From Sycon ciliatum (lineage: Eukaryota; Porifera; Calcarea; Leucosolenida; Sycettidae), in assembly GCF_964019385.1 (NCBI RefSeq), contig NC_088645.1, positions 19,342,680-19,406,679 on the forward strand: a stretch of DNA of 64,000 bases, read 5' to 3'. The notes below the pieces were generated by a model. That model ran no database searches. It was not told the origin of the DNA and saw nothing but the letters and a program-made list of their open reading frames with translations. This document shows positions 10,480 to 23,161 of the stretch, one piece after another (position 1 is the first letter of the stretch; every line of letters begins with the position of its first letter). The position numbers and the translations under genes were made by a program.

Positions 10480-13400
10480 CGAATGGTTTCGGATTTTAGA
10501 GCTGTCGGATTTGTACTGAGTTCTGGGGTGGATTCTCGTGCTGCGCACCTCAAGCTTCAGCTTGGACAGCAAACGCCATGCAGGGAGGCCCTCCGTGTTG
10601 CCGGTGCAACGGCAATGGTTCCTGTTTTGGCAGTGTATGTGTAAGGAGTGTACGTAATTGCCTGAATTGCTGCCCTGCTCAGAAAAATCGATGCCCAAAC
10701 AATCCTTCTCCAGCCGAGCCTCCCGCGCCACCACGGCCTGCCTTGCGCAGCCCCGTACTCGTAGATGTTCAAGCGGTACGTCAGGTTCCCAGATCACCTG
10801 GGCCTGGGACACTGTCCCCGCGCCTGCCGAGGAGAACAGATGAAGGTACGAGTCGTACTGTAGTTTCGAACTCCCAACAACATGCATGGGCAATGCTTGA
10901 GGATAGTTGTAGTAGTAGTACCACATGTAGTGTGCCGACGATCGCACGGAGCCAGACAGTGAGGGCAGCCACAGCCCCTGCGGTGCTCGACGCTGTCCCG
11001 TCAGCGCCCAGCGTCACCAGCTCGCAACAGCTAGCGTGGGACTTGCTAGAATCCGAGGCTGCCAAACCTGGAACGGGTCGAAACCAGAGTTCCTGTGGTC
11101 CCAGCAAGGATCATGAGGCTGAACACCTCACGGACGCACTACTAGCAGAGTTCCGCGCAGCAGTATAATTATGTAAGTGCACCTTCTAGCAGCTTGCAGC
11201 TTGGATTGCTATCTGACGATGAAGATGACCGACAAGAAGCGCAACTCTTAGCTTCCATTGACTCCAGCCAGTCTCTTGCATCTCTACCGGGACAGCCTGG
11301 CAACCAGGCTAACCATGACACTGATGAACGCACCTCCCAACCTATCATCACGGATATACCTGCATACACCAAGTGGCCTCAAACTAATTTCACCCTTGGA
11401 ACCATGACCGCGGAAGACTATGCGATTGCCATTGGAAACAGAGAAGCGGTTCACTTTCCACCGAGCGCCTTTGACGTACCCAGTGGCTCCCTCAGAAGGG
11501 AATTTGTTATGCTTCTCAGCCAATACCTCCTTGTGTTTGGCATTGGCTCCACTTTCCGCTGTCAGGGAGTCAGCAGTGCGTGAAAAAAAGGATTTTCCCA
11601 GCTTCATGACAGGCGGCACGTGCCAGGACCGGCGCGGCGCGAAGTTACGGCAAGGTAAGCTTCTACTCGAAAAAAAATTGAACAGTTCCGAGCTAGATTC
11701 AGTGAAAATGGCTACAGGAGACCGATTTCGTCTCAGATCTGGAGCTGGACTCGCGTTTGGGGCGCGTTGTGGCGGACAATGAAAAGTGCTCTTGGCGAGT
11801 TTGGGCGCATTGTATTTCTCTCATCAAGAGCTTTCCAACGAGCCCAAGATCTTCAAAATCGGTGTAGTAGAACCAAAGTTATGTTGGAAATGGAGTGCGC
11901 ATTTCGTGACTGGCACAAATTCTGCGGAAGCAAAAAAGTTACGGACTCCTTAGGGTTTAGGTAGCGATACTCATCCAGCTGCTGCTACTCCAATAAACCT
12001 TCTCCATGCCCCGCCATCAGCCTTTGCGAAGTGCCTCAAATGCCGTCTTGAACTCTGGCGAGCAGGTGCCATCTCCGATTTATTAGCAGAAAGCCGTACC
12101 ATACACAACCAGATCGAATCCCATCAGCGGCGACAGGACAAAGCTTGCGCTGGGCATGATGACACTATCAGAAACTATGCATCCCTGATAACTGGTGGGA
12201 AACTCAGCTCTGCCCTCGCACAACTGGAAGAGGACAACGGAGTCGGTGTTTCGAACCTGGATGATAGAGTCGATGGCGTAACTGTTCGGGATATTCTTGC
12301 TGCCAAGCACCCGCCGGCGGAACCCACCCATCCGGATGCTATTGTTCAAGGGGTTTTACCTCCACGACCACATCCGGTCTGATTTTGATACATTAACTGT
12401 AGATGTCGGCCGCCGCGTTGCCCTAAATACACATGGAGCAGCGGGCCCGTCGGGAGTGGACGCTGACACCTGGAGGCAACAACATTCGTCGATCCAGCGT
12501 TACTGGTGGCATACCTTAATTGCCGGCTTATACCTTTGGATAAGAACCCCGGGGTGCGGCCAAATGGCATTGGTGAAGTTCTCCGTCGTATACTTGCCAA
12601 AGCCATCCTGTTTATGATACGGGACGATATACAAGAGGCTGCAGGCAGTCTGAAGGTCTGCGCTGGACATGAAAGTGGCATTGAGGTAGCCGTTCATGCC
12701 ATGGCGACTGTTTTCGACGATGACGACACAGAGGCGTTGTTAATGGCGGACGCTTCCAATGAGTTTAACTGCAAAGCATGTCTTCACAACATCCAGCATC
12801 CCGGCTATGTCTGCTATCGTTATCAACATGTACCGACACCCTGACAACCTAATAGTCGGCGGAGAGGTGCTACAGTCATGTGAAGGTACAACGCAGGGAG
12901 ACCCTATTACGATGCCACTCTATGCTCTCGGTGTCCTACCCTTGCTGCGGTTTGTGGCAACTGAGGGGATCGTGCAGGCTTGGTTTGCTGATGATTCAAG
13001 TGCTAGTGGAAAGTTAGTGAAGGTACGGGCTTGGTTGGATGCACTGACCACCAAAGGTTCCTTGTACGGATACCACCTGAACCCGAGTAGATCTGTCCTC
13101 CTCGTCAAACCGGCAGTCCTCGGGCTGGCGCAGGAGCTATTCAGGGACACTGTGGTGACCATTCGTGTGGATGGATGTCGCTACCTAGGTGTTTCAATTG
13201 GTACTGCTGAGTTCCTCCAATCCTATGGCGAGGGCAAAGTCCAAACCTGGATAGGCCAGCAGGAGCGTCTATCCGTCATTGCGTTCTCTCCACCACAGGT
13301 GGCCTTCTCGGCATTCACCAGTGACTTAAAACACAAGTGGTCCTTTCTGTGCCACACAATGTCCAACGCTACTCCAAGCTTTGGGCCGCTGGGGAGTGCT

Positions 13401-13493
13401 ATCCGGAGCAAACTGATCCCTGTGGTCACCGGACGTCAGATCAGTGCCACAGAACCGCAACTGACGGGATGCCTGCACGGTGGGCTTCCGTAG
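10480..13493 (+). pseudogene. Degenerate reverse-transcriptase element, same family, plus strand
   Basis: Broken frames read in order: 10578-11168 has a Cys-rich zinc-binding-type cluster (CCRCNGNGSCFGSVC then CLNCCP); about 12060-12350 includes DDRVDGVTVRDILAAKHPP; 12506-12800 has RLIPLDKNPGVRPNGIGEV, an AGH block and the catalytic-aspartate box ADASNEFN; 12800-13490 has EGTTQGDPITMPLYALG, the WFADDSS box (second and third catalytic aspartates) and a C-terminal region. A frameshift lies near 12800 and several stops precede 12500. The RT boxes are non-LTR-like, but I cannot place the clade. At 13493 the copy stops against an unrelated minus-strand RT fragment. Not functional. Confidence 0.75.
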
Positions 13494-13667
13494 AACAAGA
13501 AACTGAGTGTTTGCCGGGTTCAATTTGAGTTCCCTTGAGTGCAGAAACTCGCTGACTGAGTGCAATTCCTTCTCAAGCTTTTCAATTGCCTGCAACATAG
13601 ACATTTGTATCATCGACATAGAGTTGGCTGGCGGAGAAAGCCAAGCATGCTGGAAGAGCGCGTGCAT
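13490..13667 (-). pseudogene. Small fragment of a CR1/Jockey-type reverse transcriptase
   Basis: The minus frame contains LQAIEKLEKELHSVSEFLHS then RELKLNPANTQFLVL, the region just after the catalytic ADD box in CR1/Jockey-like RTs (helix, W/L, N-x-L-x-L-N-x-x-K/N-T-x-x-L). The ADD box itself is degraded. It directly abuts the end of the 10.5-13.5 kb element, suggesting nested insertion or truncation. Confidence 0.6.
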
Positions 13668-13779
13668 GTATGACCTGGCGCGTGTACGTTGTCACCTCTG
13701 GCGTGGATATTATTGTTGGTCACGCTGAAACTTACCCGTCCTGATGAGGATCGAGCCGCATTTTCCCACTTCTGTCCAT

Positions 13780-13960
13780 GCTCGGCAAAATGGGCTCTCT
13801 GTGAATAAGTCAGTCTGTTAACTGGGTTTTCGTTGAATTGGGTGACGGTGAAAAGTGCATTCTGTGAGACTGGCACTCTGTGAGGTGTCATTCTGTGAGT
13901 TGGGAATCAGTGAAACGTCACACGGTGAAATTGGATTCTGTGAACCTTCTGTGAACCTAC
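13780..13960. repeat. Degenerate short tandem motif (ctgtgaa/ggtgaa)
   Basis: Units of roughly 18-24 bases built on attctgtgag, ggtgaaa and similar phrases recur eight to ten times with much drift. No protein or RNA feature is apparent. Confidence 0.5.
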
Positions 13961-13988
13961 AGTCAGCGAGTGCAACAAAATGACGCCG

Positions 13989-15500
13989 AATGTCTCAGTA
14001 CTCCTTGTCAGTTTTGTACCATTTTGTGGCACTAACTGACTGCATAAGATCTAATTTCGTTGGTGGACAGTTAGTAATAACTCGTAACAATTCGTCCTTC
14101 TTCTTTTCACAATAATTTAATTGGCTCACCATCTGAGTCAAACATAATTCGATAAATCTTGTTTTCTGCGAATTATTCAGCTGGCTGATTTGGGGATTTT
14201 GTTAGTAACGATCTTTCTAATGGTTAATGTTTGTTCTAGAGGAGGTCAAAGGGCACGAGTTACACAACTCTAACGTACTATTACTATTAGTACAGAACTG
14301 GAGAGCTAGAGCGGTCATTTTACAGCAACATTATCCGTTCGTAATGTAGTGTCCTGGATTACCGACTGTTTTTGCGAAACGAAAGTTTTAGTATTTTTAA
14401 ACCCCACCAACCCACCTTTTCTGCAGGTAAAACGGAGTCAAACAACATATTGATTACAATTTTCGGCCCCCGGACGTAACTGGGTATGCTTTCTGTACAT
14501 TCAATAACTAATTGAAAAAAATCCTTAAACCCACCCAACCCCAATCGAAAACATTTCGTTTTGAAAATACGCACTTTGAAACAACATTTGTTAGATTTTC
14601 GGCGATTTTTCAACGAACCCTCCAAAATTGGTGACAAGCTTAGCAAATTTTGTAAAGTCTCGTTTTCGTCGAATTTTTCTCCGGCCGATTGGGGGAAAGC
14701 CTACTTCGATAGCACAAATCGAGATTTGTTCGATATTATTTGCACTTCTGCAGAGCGTTGTTGCTAGTGAAATTCGAGTCGTTCAGGGAAGGAAATGCTT
14801 CTTGTTTGAAGTGAAAAGGGTTCTCAGTCCCAGATTCTTGTCATACTCGATAGAGGTGACCACACTGTAGTGTTGGCGTGCTGGAGTTCGGAGCGGTACC
14901 TGGTTTTGGAGATTGAGGAGGCGCTTTCCGTCGTAGGGAAGGAAATTGGAAATTTTGCAATGTGGCGAAGTGAAAATATTCAAATTTGTATATTTCCAGA
15001 AACCGTGGAACACATTTTACGAGACATGTCCTGGGTAGTAGTGGGGATAGTCCACTGTCCTGCAGTGCATGATTCAGGGAAATTGACGCCGTCAACGGTT
15101 TCAGCTATGGCCTTGAAATTTGGCCGTTTTAGGAAGGAATTTATTTATATTAGGAGGGGTGGGCCCTTGCTTTGCTGGATGTAGCCCTGGCTCTATGTCA
15201 CATTGTTAAGACTACTCAGATGAGGAAATGTTGGCATTTTTAACTAAGTACACAACCTACTCGTCAGAAGGGGAGAAGACAACAGAGTATACAATTAATA
15301 AAACTTCAGGGAGAGTAGGGGCTGCAAAGCAAGCCTGTGCTGGGGACGCAAGTATGATGGCGGTTTGTTCTTAGCTCCATTGTGTACGCTGTACCACTGA
15401 CCGGGGCTTGTTTTGGGAACCAAAATTCAGTCGTATATTGGGCCCGAGGTGGTCCCCAGTTTCCAAAGTTATTCAACGAGCCCGTTCGTATGGTAGTTAT
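13989..15500. repeat. Intron of gene 1 with a dispersed repeat at 13989-14145; otherwise nothing recognised
   Basis: The block at 13989-14145 (tcagttttgtaccattttgt ... aataatttaattggctcacc) has copies at 50440-50700, with its first half also at 56730-56860 and 62310-62420. From 14160 to 15500 I see only short open frames and AT-rich sequence without a recognisable element. Confidence 0.5.
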
Positions 15501-15602
15501 AGACCCCAAAGGAAACCTACTTGCAAAATATGAGCGAAGGCGGATAGATGGCCCAGCCCGGCTGTTCTGGTTTTCTCAGATATGCTCTCTAAAATAAAAT
15601 AA

Positions 15603-17090
15603 ACGCGCGGTGAAGAAAAGGAAGGGCACGACGATTGAGGCGATTCAGTGTGTGGATGAAATGCACACCTCTTCATTTGCACTTGATTGAACTTTGTACT
15701 CCCGGAACGCTGGTAGTTGTTGCATTTCAGCTTCCCAAGATCACTGCTGCTCCGTTTCCGGTGCGGTGAACAACTCTTCAACTCCAAACAACAACGTGCA
15801 TCCTTTCACGTTCTTTCCAGTTATTGGCTGTTCCAGCCCTGCGCAGTAAACTGGTAACTTGTGGCCAAGCACAAGGGGAAATTTTTTATGCGGCTCTTCA
15901 GCATTTGTGCCCTGTAGTTCTGACCTTATTCCCTCACCTCCACCGATATATTCACCTGGGTTATTCTAGTTTTGGCGGCGGCCTTGGCGGCGTCGTTTCG
16001 GCACGTAGTGTAATTAGGAAGAAGTTACAACCTCATGTTCAGAGAATTCTCCCAGATTTGTAGAAGGGTTTCGAATATTGGATTACTCCTTGTTCAATTT
16101 GTGCATAGTTCACTACCTGTTTTCGCCATCATTGTTGACATTCTATGTGTGTATCGCTTAAACAATTGTGCACACAGTCATACCTTGACACAAGAACAAC
16201 AAACCAATGGCGTCATGTGGCTGCGTGAACACTTTTTCTAGCATTACTAGGAGTCTTGTATCCACGCCGCGTGTTCATTTCAATCTGTGCACTGCAATTT
16301 TCTCCTGTCTTTGCTTTGCGTGTATATCCTCGAATCCGTCACCCAAACGCAACCAACTTTAACTCAAATGATAAATTAAAGGTGGATTCGTCTCCATTTC
16401 GACCTTCGCCATCTCTATCAGTCTTGTAGTGATCGTCTCTGTGCTCATCATCTCAATTCTGATAGCTCAGCTGAAGAGAAAATATACCAAAGCAGCCCAC
16501 GTATGTATTCAAACTGGAGGTTTACAGAACACGGTGGGAACAGCTGGCAGTAACGCCCTATCCCTAACATGCAATGACGCCTATGGTACGACGACGTCTG
16601 GAGTTCGACAAGATCCTTCTCTGTACGATACTATACAGTAATCTCTATTCATCATTGCTCAGAAGCAGGACTGAGCTCTACATGGATCTACATGTGCACT
16701 GATAGCATAGTGACGTTTGGTGTACATTGTACATGTGCATGTGTATTGTAACTATGCTTGTAAATTTGAATATTTTTCCATACTTCAAAGTCCTTTTTGA
16801 ATACTGTTCATACTTTACCACACTCATTGTCACGCTTCTATTCGCTTCCTTCTTGCGCATCTTCCTCGCACGGTGCTGTTGTTACCTCAATATGAGGTAT
16901 TCCATTCCTTTCTCTATGCTATTCTAGAGCTTTGTTGCATTGAATTCTTTTAGGAGCATTCAGGTTTCACAAAATCCGGCATGTTTTCTCATCGTTTCGT
17001 AGATATCAACATTTTGAAACATGCATACAACACAACATAGATGTATGTCACTCTGAGCTTAGGCTCTTGTCGATGCCAATACTTTAATTA
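15603..17090 (+). repeat. Gene-1 copy of the duplicated 3' gene unit
   Basis: Blocks match the gene 3 region in the same order: 15603-15770 with 56876-57075, 15776-16010 with 59006-59170, 16045-16130 with 60610-60690, and 16382-17070 with 60943-61520. The terminal exon lies inside the last block. Gene 1 lacks the RT pseudogene and the EGF exons that lie between these blocks in gene 3, so the units share ancestry but have since lost or gained internal DNA. Confidence 0.7.
16382..16641 (+). CDS. Gene 1, terminal exon: transmembrane helix and ITIM-like tail
   Basis: Acceptor aaattaaag precedes a phase-1 exon reading GFVSISTFAISISLVVIVSV then LIISILIAQL, a membrane helix of about 26 residues, followed by the stop-transfer KRKY and a tail of about 58 residues. 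The tail ends GVRQDPSLYDTIQ and stop TAA. S-L-Y-D-T-I fits the ITIM pattern [S/I/V/L]xYxx[I/V/L]; a second tyrosine sits in NDAYGT. Two close copies exist at 55358 and 60943. The motif suggests phosphotyrosine-dependent signalling; no enzymatic domain is present. Confidence 0.82.
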
Positions 17091-17649
17091 ATTAAGCTAA
17101 GAGAACGAGTCTAGCTCTAAAAGACATGTTATATTTTGTGTGTAGCCAGGTTCGAAAGATGAAGCCAATACGTTTGTAACAGCCTGCATGACGCCCTCGT
17201 TTTTAATTATTGTTGTTATTCGATCTACTCCCCCTTTTATTTTGCAGTAGGCATACAAGATAATGTTAGTATACTTGTACATGTATTTGAGATATTAGCA
17301 GTCTGTGCATTTTTATAAAGGTAGTTCGCGGCTCCTTTCGTACTTTTTTAGCAGGTATTATTCACAAGAGGGTTTTCAGCATCGTGATTCTCCACGATAT
17401 CTTGTGGTCTTCGGAGTACTATTGCTTCAAGGGCGTTTCATCGCTCTTGTATCTTGCTTGCTGTGCTCTTCTCGTTTTGGTTGAATCTAGCCCTACCCAT
17501 AAATGCTTCCCGTCCACACAAGCGCTCAACTGTACAAATGTTGAAGTTTCTACTTCACTTCAATCAGCTTTCCATGAGAAAAAAAGATGTTCTGGCACTC
17601 CTGTCGAGTACCATCGCAACAACGAATTCTGTGTGTTGCACAAACACCT

Positions 17650-18560
17650 CGTCGCACCTTACAGTTTCCTTTAGGGTGAAGATCGACATGGTAAAGCCCG
17701 CAGAAAAGTTTCTGAGGGAATCTTGAAAATTGGCATACCCCTCTATATGGTCGAACACTTACATGATTCATGGGACTACAAACGAGCCACACCACAGCGT
17801 ACAAGAACAAAGTAACGAACAAAACTCAATCAAGGCAACATTATCTCACTTTAGAAGAGTTCTCGCTTAGCCATGCCAGCATTCCAAAAGACGAAGACCA
17901 TCATTCCTTGACGCCACAAATGATCGTCTTGAAAATAGCCAAAATACAAGCGCTGAAGAAAAGCGAGCTACGTCCTCATTAAGCAAACACTATACACCGG
18001 CAGATAGTAGAACACCTCTTCTAGCACTGAGGACATCTGCCCCCTCATCCTTTTTCGTTTTTCTTGAAATAATGGTTTTATTAATTTTTCCACTCAAACA
18101 TGCTGAAATACGTCCAAACTCACACCTGCGCAGGAAAGCTCGCCCCTCCGCGACGTCTAGTCGAATTTTCGACTTCAAAACCACTCCCAACGCTGCAGAA
18201 CAAAGTGTATACTATTTGCTAATTGAGGATGTACTTCGCTGTTTTATAAGCGCTTGTCATTTGGCTATTCTCAAGACGATCATTTGTGGCGTCAAGGGAT
18301 GATGGCCCTCGTCTTATGGGATGTTGGCGTGGCTAAGTGGTGCTACCCCAAAAACTCTTCGAAGGTGAGGTAATCTTGCCTTGATGGTTCGTATCTTGTT
18401 CATGTACGCTGTGCCGTGGCTCGTTTGTAGACCTATAAATCGTTTGTAGACCTATAAACCAATATTGAGGGGCATACCAATTTCATGGCCCCCTTCTTTT
18501 TGCGCGGGCTTGGGAATGTCAATCTACACCCCAAAGCAAACCTATCTGCAAAATTCGAGC
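17650..18560. mobile_element. Large imperfect inverted repeat, ~330-base arms
   Basis: The sequence at about 17664-17995 recurs as its diverged reverse complement at 18205-18535, around a unique centre of about 200 bases. Landmarks are cgccacaaatgatcgtcttg (17911) against its complement at about 18275, and attggcatacccctc (17729) against gaggggcataccaat (18468). The outer right arm also resembles 15506-15600. There is no coding capacity, so it is a foldback element or two inverted insertions of one family. Confidence 0.65.
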
Positions 18561-18609
18561 GAAATCTGAGAGATCGACTTGCACGAATGTTCTGGTTTTC
18601 TAAGACATG

Positions 18610-20020
18610 CTCTCTTACTGTACTGTGTAGAACGTTTCACACAGGTTTCACAGCTGAGCACAGGAATGGTGCAAAGACCCTCGCACATAGGTCCTCTTTC
18701 TTTAACGTTAAAACATACATGTGTAGCCCCTCTTCACCTCTACTAGATTACATGCATGTACATTGTAACATCAACAGTCAGTTGACTAGCACTACACCGA
18801 CCTGCGCTGCACCTCTTGAGCATAAACGCATGCCTGACCTTAGGCTGCAACCACACTACGTACAAAATCACGTACAAACTGCATTACAGTAGAAATCGTC
18901 ATGCCGACGCGTGCGAAATGCAAAATGCGCTTTGTAGGTTTTCAGCAACTGGCGCACCCCTGTAGAAAGCCACGTTTGTCGTTTTCGTCGTTTTCGCGCT
19001 CCATCTCCTGTGTACAACTTTGTTTTTGTACCTGGTCGTCGTACATAACATCAGCATCTGCATTGTTTTTGAATTTCCCGGTCTTTTCCAGCACATGGCA
19101 CACACTTTGGTACCACAACGTCACGTGCTGTTCGCGTGAAAACGTCAACTATGCAGACCGAAAAGTGTAGTGTGGTTGCGTACCGTCTTGTACTGAGATA
19201 TGCATGAAAATTTGTACTGTGATTTTTACGTAGTGTGGTTGCGGCCTTAGGCCCTATTCACACACGGTACAAAACCGCATACAAGCATCATGTTCTTTGA
19301 AGTGGGCATGGAAACATGCGCGAAAAGTGAAAAATCACGTCAACGTTCAAAGCCATCCCGGAGCGGCTGTGAAGGCGGCTTTGAAAGCGGATTTCGGCTT
19401 TTAGTTTTCAGGCAAGTCGAAACGGGTGGTTTGGTGTGTCGAGTGCGCAGAGTTTTTGTTAGTTTTTGGAGAGTCCGGTAGTACGCAGCCTCGAGTTGTC
19501 TTTTCTGCCGAGGGGGAGCTACGGCTGATAGAACTATGGGGAAAATACAAGCGAGAAAAGTGAAACTATGATGAAAAGAGATGTTACCGAGAAGAGGATT
19601 GCAGATGAGCTGAATCTGTGCGGAAAGCAGCTACCCGGAGTGATCAGGAAATGATATACACGGCCAACCCACGGCCGCTGTCGTTCACAACTCCAGCACA
19701 CTCAGAGGAATACACCAGTTGTGGAGGCGTTGAGGTTCCACCGAGATTACACTAGTAGTAGTATTGACATATCCGCGGCAAGCCGCTTATGTACAACGGC
19801 AGGGGAGAGAAATAGAGGTTGCGACTTCGGCGATGATTTTGTTTAGGAATGGGTTTGCTCCCACACTGGAGAGGATAACAAAAAATGAAAAAATGAAAAT
19901 ATAATTAATGTTGGGGAAATCCACGCTATTATCGAATATTCAACAATGACGGGTGTGGGGTTATACCAAATTCCCATAATGTGGAAGTACGTTATTATTG
20001 TTGAAAGCACTAGGTGATCT
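18610..20020. other. Intergenic, no gene; fragment of a hammerhead-associated repeat at 19810-19870
   Basis: Mostly short open frames. The block gaggttgcgacttcggcgat followed by gggtttgctcccacactgga (19810-19870) also occurs at 28540-28605 and 37389-37440, linking it to the repeat family that carries a hammerhead at 37.6 kb. Sequence at 19250-19300 (attcacacacggtacaaaac) resembles the start of a terminal-repeat element, but I found no partner. Confidence 0.45.
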
Positions 20021-20025
20021 GCACT

Positions 20026-22035
20026 CTACAATGTGACCTGTGCGATTATATCGTTGAATGATTGCCTGTTCCGAGCCACCAAATGCAGTGTCTCCAGGTC
20101 CTTCAGACTCCGGAGACGCATGGACGTTGCCTTAGCTAATTCGTTGTCTATCACCACTGGTAGGGTGATGCGCGGGCGTCCGAGCCAGCCCCGATTCTGT
20201 CGCTGGAAATACGCTGTCATGCTCACCTGCGCTGGAGTTGCTTCAGGGAGGCGTAGAATATGACCAAACAGTTTCCACCGTGCTCTTCTGCTTAGTACGG
20301 ATATTGGCTCGGCATTGCAGCGGGCATATAGGTCTGTGTTGGAGATAATTTCCGGGTAAGATATCCCTAATAGACGGCGGAGCTGCTTTCTGTGGAACGC
20401 ATCCATTGCTGTAGCATCCCGGGATGAAAGCACCCACACGCCGCAGTTGTAGGTCAAAATAGATAGCACAAATGCATCAAACAACCTCAGGCGGGTTGCT
20501 TCAGAGATAACTTGTCTCCGCAACCACAGGTTGACAAGTGTGTTGAAGGCAGCTGCGGCTTGCTGGCGCCGGCGCTTGAGGTCTTCTGTGACTCCGTACA
20601 GTGAACCAAGCAACCGGGTGGACCTCCATCGTTCCTCACCTCTTCTTGCAACATCCTCTTCTTGGTATAGATGGGTCCACTCGGTCTTGGTAGGGTTGAT
20701 GTTGAGGTTCCACTCTTTGAACACTACCTCTGCCTCTGTTAGTGCGCACGCTAGATGTTGACGGTCCGTGGAGTACAGGTTAACGTCGTCCATGTATGCT
20801 GTTTCGCAAGGTATGGACATATCGACAGTCGTGTAGGCTGTCCCTCCAATATTCAGTATGGCAGGTCTTGGCGATATCCTGGGACGCAGGCAACGCATTG
20901 TCGCTTCGAGATAACAGGTGAATAGCACCGGCGACAAACTATCTCCTTGTGGGATGCCTATTGATGTTGGAAATTCTGCCGAGAGCGCATTCTTTATCTT
21001 CACTCTTAGCCTTGTGTTGTGCAACAACATCTCCACCATTCGTACCTCATCTGTGTTAACTATTTGTTTCATTACCTCCACCAATCTTCCCCGCTGCACT
21101 GTGTCGAACGCCTTGCTCATATCCATTCCGAGGACCGTACATTGCCACTTGAAACGTTCAGCCTTGGCTGCCAGCCACCGGCCACACCAGACAATATCCG
21201 CGGTACTCCGACCCGGACGGGAAGCGCTCTGGGTTGGAGATAGGTAGGAGTCAATCTTTGGCATAATCCTGCGAAGTGTGATTGTTGACAGGCATTTGCG
21301 TATAGAGTTCAAGAGTATTATTGGCCTGATACTGGTTAACGGCCCTCTGGGTTTCCCTGGTTTCGGGAGCGGGATTAGTGTTCCACATCCAAGATCCATT
21401 CCACTGCCATCCGCAAAACATTGGTTTAGAATGGCAGCGATCTCATGTGCGACCCTCTCACCAGCATGCTTGATCAGGTCTCCGGGGATGCCATCCGGCC
21501 CAGCTGCCCTCTGCGATTTCAGTAATCTAATTGCCAGGGCAACCTCCGCAGCGCTGATCCTTTCTTCAAGATACTTCGAGCCCAGCGGTCTCAGAATATC
21601 ATTTACTGCGGATGGATCCCGAAACTGCTGCCTGAAGTGGTCAGCTACCTTCTCTGCCGCTTCTTTATCGTTGGCGATTATCCGTCCAAGAGCGTCATGA
21701 ACAACCAATGGCGCGGGAGACTGCCGCCGCAGCAAAGAGGCTGCTTGGAAGACCCTTGCATTGTTTTTCAGCTTCTCTACTTCTTGAGCGAAGGAGTCCA
21801 GGCGGGCTTCAGAGTTGTTCCGGGCGATATCTCGTATCTGGTGTAATATCTGATTCCGATCGCGTTTCAGTGATTTCCTCCCGTCTGGGCATTTTGTCGA
21901 GTCGATTTTTACCCGCAGTTCTTTTTGTTGGGCTGATAGAAGGGCTATGCCAGGATCATGGGCTTTTCGGCTACATTCGGCTCTCTTTTTATATCCAACT
22001 GTTTTTGTTGCAGCCGACTCCAGTGCATCCCTCAC
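20026..22035 (-). CDS. Non-LTR retrotransposon reverse transcriptase (669 residues), 5'-truncated
   Basis: One uninterrupted minus-strand frame carries all RT landmarks: AAGPDGIPGDLIK (about 178-190), the first catalytic aspartate in GMDMSKAFDT (D305), GIPQGDSLSP (360-369), the YMDD box (414-417), NINPTKTEW (445-453), and a C-terminal HRKQLRRLLGISYPE plus RARWKLFGHILRLP segment seen in many invertebrate LINEs. No apurinic-type endonuclease is visible; a TGA lies in frame two codons upstream of the first ATG, so the element is probably truncated or its 5' part has decayed. No poly(A) or target duplication was identified, and I do not assign a clade. The open frame suggests a fairly young copy. 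Confidence 0.85.
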   Translation of the reverse strand: MRDALESAATKTVGYKKRAECSRKAHDPGIALLSAQQKELRVKIDSTKCPDGRKSLKRDRNQILHQIRDIARNNSEARLDSFAQEVEKLKNNARVFQAASLLRRQSPAPLVVHDALGRIIANDKEAAEKVADHFRQQFRDPSAVNDILRPLGSKYLEERISAAEVALAIRLLKSQRAAGPDGIPGDLIKHAGERVAHEIAAILNQCFADGSGMDLGCGTLIPLPKPGKPRGPLTSIRPIILLNSIRKCLSTITLRRIMPKIDSYLSPTQSASRPGRSTADIVWCGRWLAAKAERFKWQCTVLGMDMSKAFDTVQRGRLVEVMKQIVNTDEVRMVEMLLHNTRLRVKIKNALSAEFPTSIGIPQGDSLSPVLFTCYLEATMRCLRPRISPRPAILNIGGTAYTTVDMSIPCETAYMDDVNLYSTDRQHLACALTEAEVVFKEWNLNINPTKTEWTHLYQEEDVARRGEERWRSTRLLGSLYGVTEDLKRRRQQAAAAFNTLVNLWLRRQVISEATRLRLFDAFVLSILTYNCGVWVLSSRDATAMDAFHRKQLRRLLGISYPEIISNTDLYARCNAEPISVLSRRARWKLFGHILRLPEATPAQVSMTAYFQRQNRGWLGRPRITLPVVIDNELAKATSMRLRSLKDLETLHLVARNRQSFNDIIAQVTL

Positions 22036-23160
22036 ACCTCCGAAACGTGCCTCAGCTGATTATACTAGCGATTATACTAGCGGACCAAGAAATAGACCAA
22101 ATAGACCAAGAAATAGTACAATATTTTTGAAATGTTTAGCCGTACCGGTAACGGTGCGCCCAGCTCATGCAGAAATCCAAATTCCGGCTCTTCGCTATGG
22201 CCCATAAAGTATGGGAGTATGGGTCACGCGGGTCACTTTTTACATGTTTGTCATGCACTGCATTTGACTGTGTGAATGCACAGGCGTTGCAAGTGGCTTG
22301 TACGGTCATGTAAACGCGAATTTTTGTACCGCGGCGTGTGTGAATGTACATACCACGCACTGCATGCACAGCATACTTGTACACGTTCCTCTATCACACA
22401 TTGTTTTGTAATTAATGCATTCCGAGAGTGCGCTTTCTCTGTCCCTCCGAACAGCTGTCAACACCTTTATTTGCCCGGCATTTTCCTTTGGCACAGCACT
22501 CATAACAACTACTGATTCCTGGTGTTCCAGCAATGCCTTAGGAAGTGTGCACGACTACAATAGTACATGCACACGCCTACTCTTCTCTCGAATTCTACAA
22601 CATTTACTATTGTATTCCACCTAGAACATTGACAAACATGCTTTTCTTCATCTAACAAAAGCCTCTATTCTCTCTTCGTTCAGAATCCCACAATGTAATC
22701 GCAACAGTCTGTAGTTTGACGTTATTTGTTGGTCACCCAGAGCCGTTGCACAGACTGCACTTGTTCTGGTATCTGCTTTATTTCACATGTACAAGATCAC
22801 GCTCACATTGCACTGGTTTGAAACCTACATGTGAAGTGCTGCTTCTGTTTGCTTGTACATGGGTGGGGAAGCATGCATGTGTAATACTGCAGTAATAGTC
22901 TGTGCTTGTGTCCATGCATATCAGAAATGGTACTGGATAACCAATCAATAGTCAGTCGATAGCATTGAATATAGTCGATAGAATTGAATATGGTCGATAG
23001 CATTGAATACTATACGAAAGTAGTCGATACGTTTTAGGGTCAGTTGTTTCACCCCTAAGTGCCCGCTTCTGTGAGTTCCCTCTCGGGACCGGACACGAAA
23101 ATTTACTCACTTACTTCAAGTGCATTGCTGTGATTTACACCTTAACTTTGTGGGCCTATG
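22036..23160. other. Intergenic; short tandem repeat at 22945-23030
   Basis: No gene recognised. At 22945-23030 an 18-20-base unit (agtcgatagcattgaatat) is repeated about four times with small changes. Upstream at 22047-22115 a few short duplications (gattatactagcg twice, accaagaaatag twice) lie beside the RT element. Confidence 0.5.
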
Positions 23161-23161
23161 A

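Noticed and set aside
20033-21846. Plus-strand open frames over the 20-22-kb region
   Set aside because: They are antisense shadows of the 669-residue reverse transcriptase.
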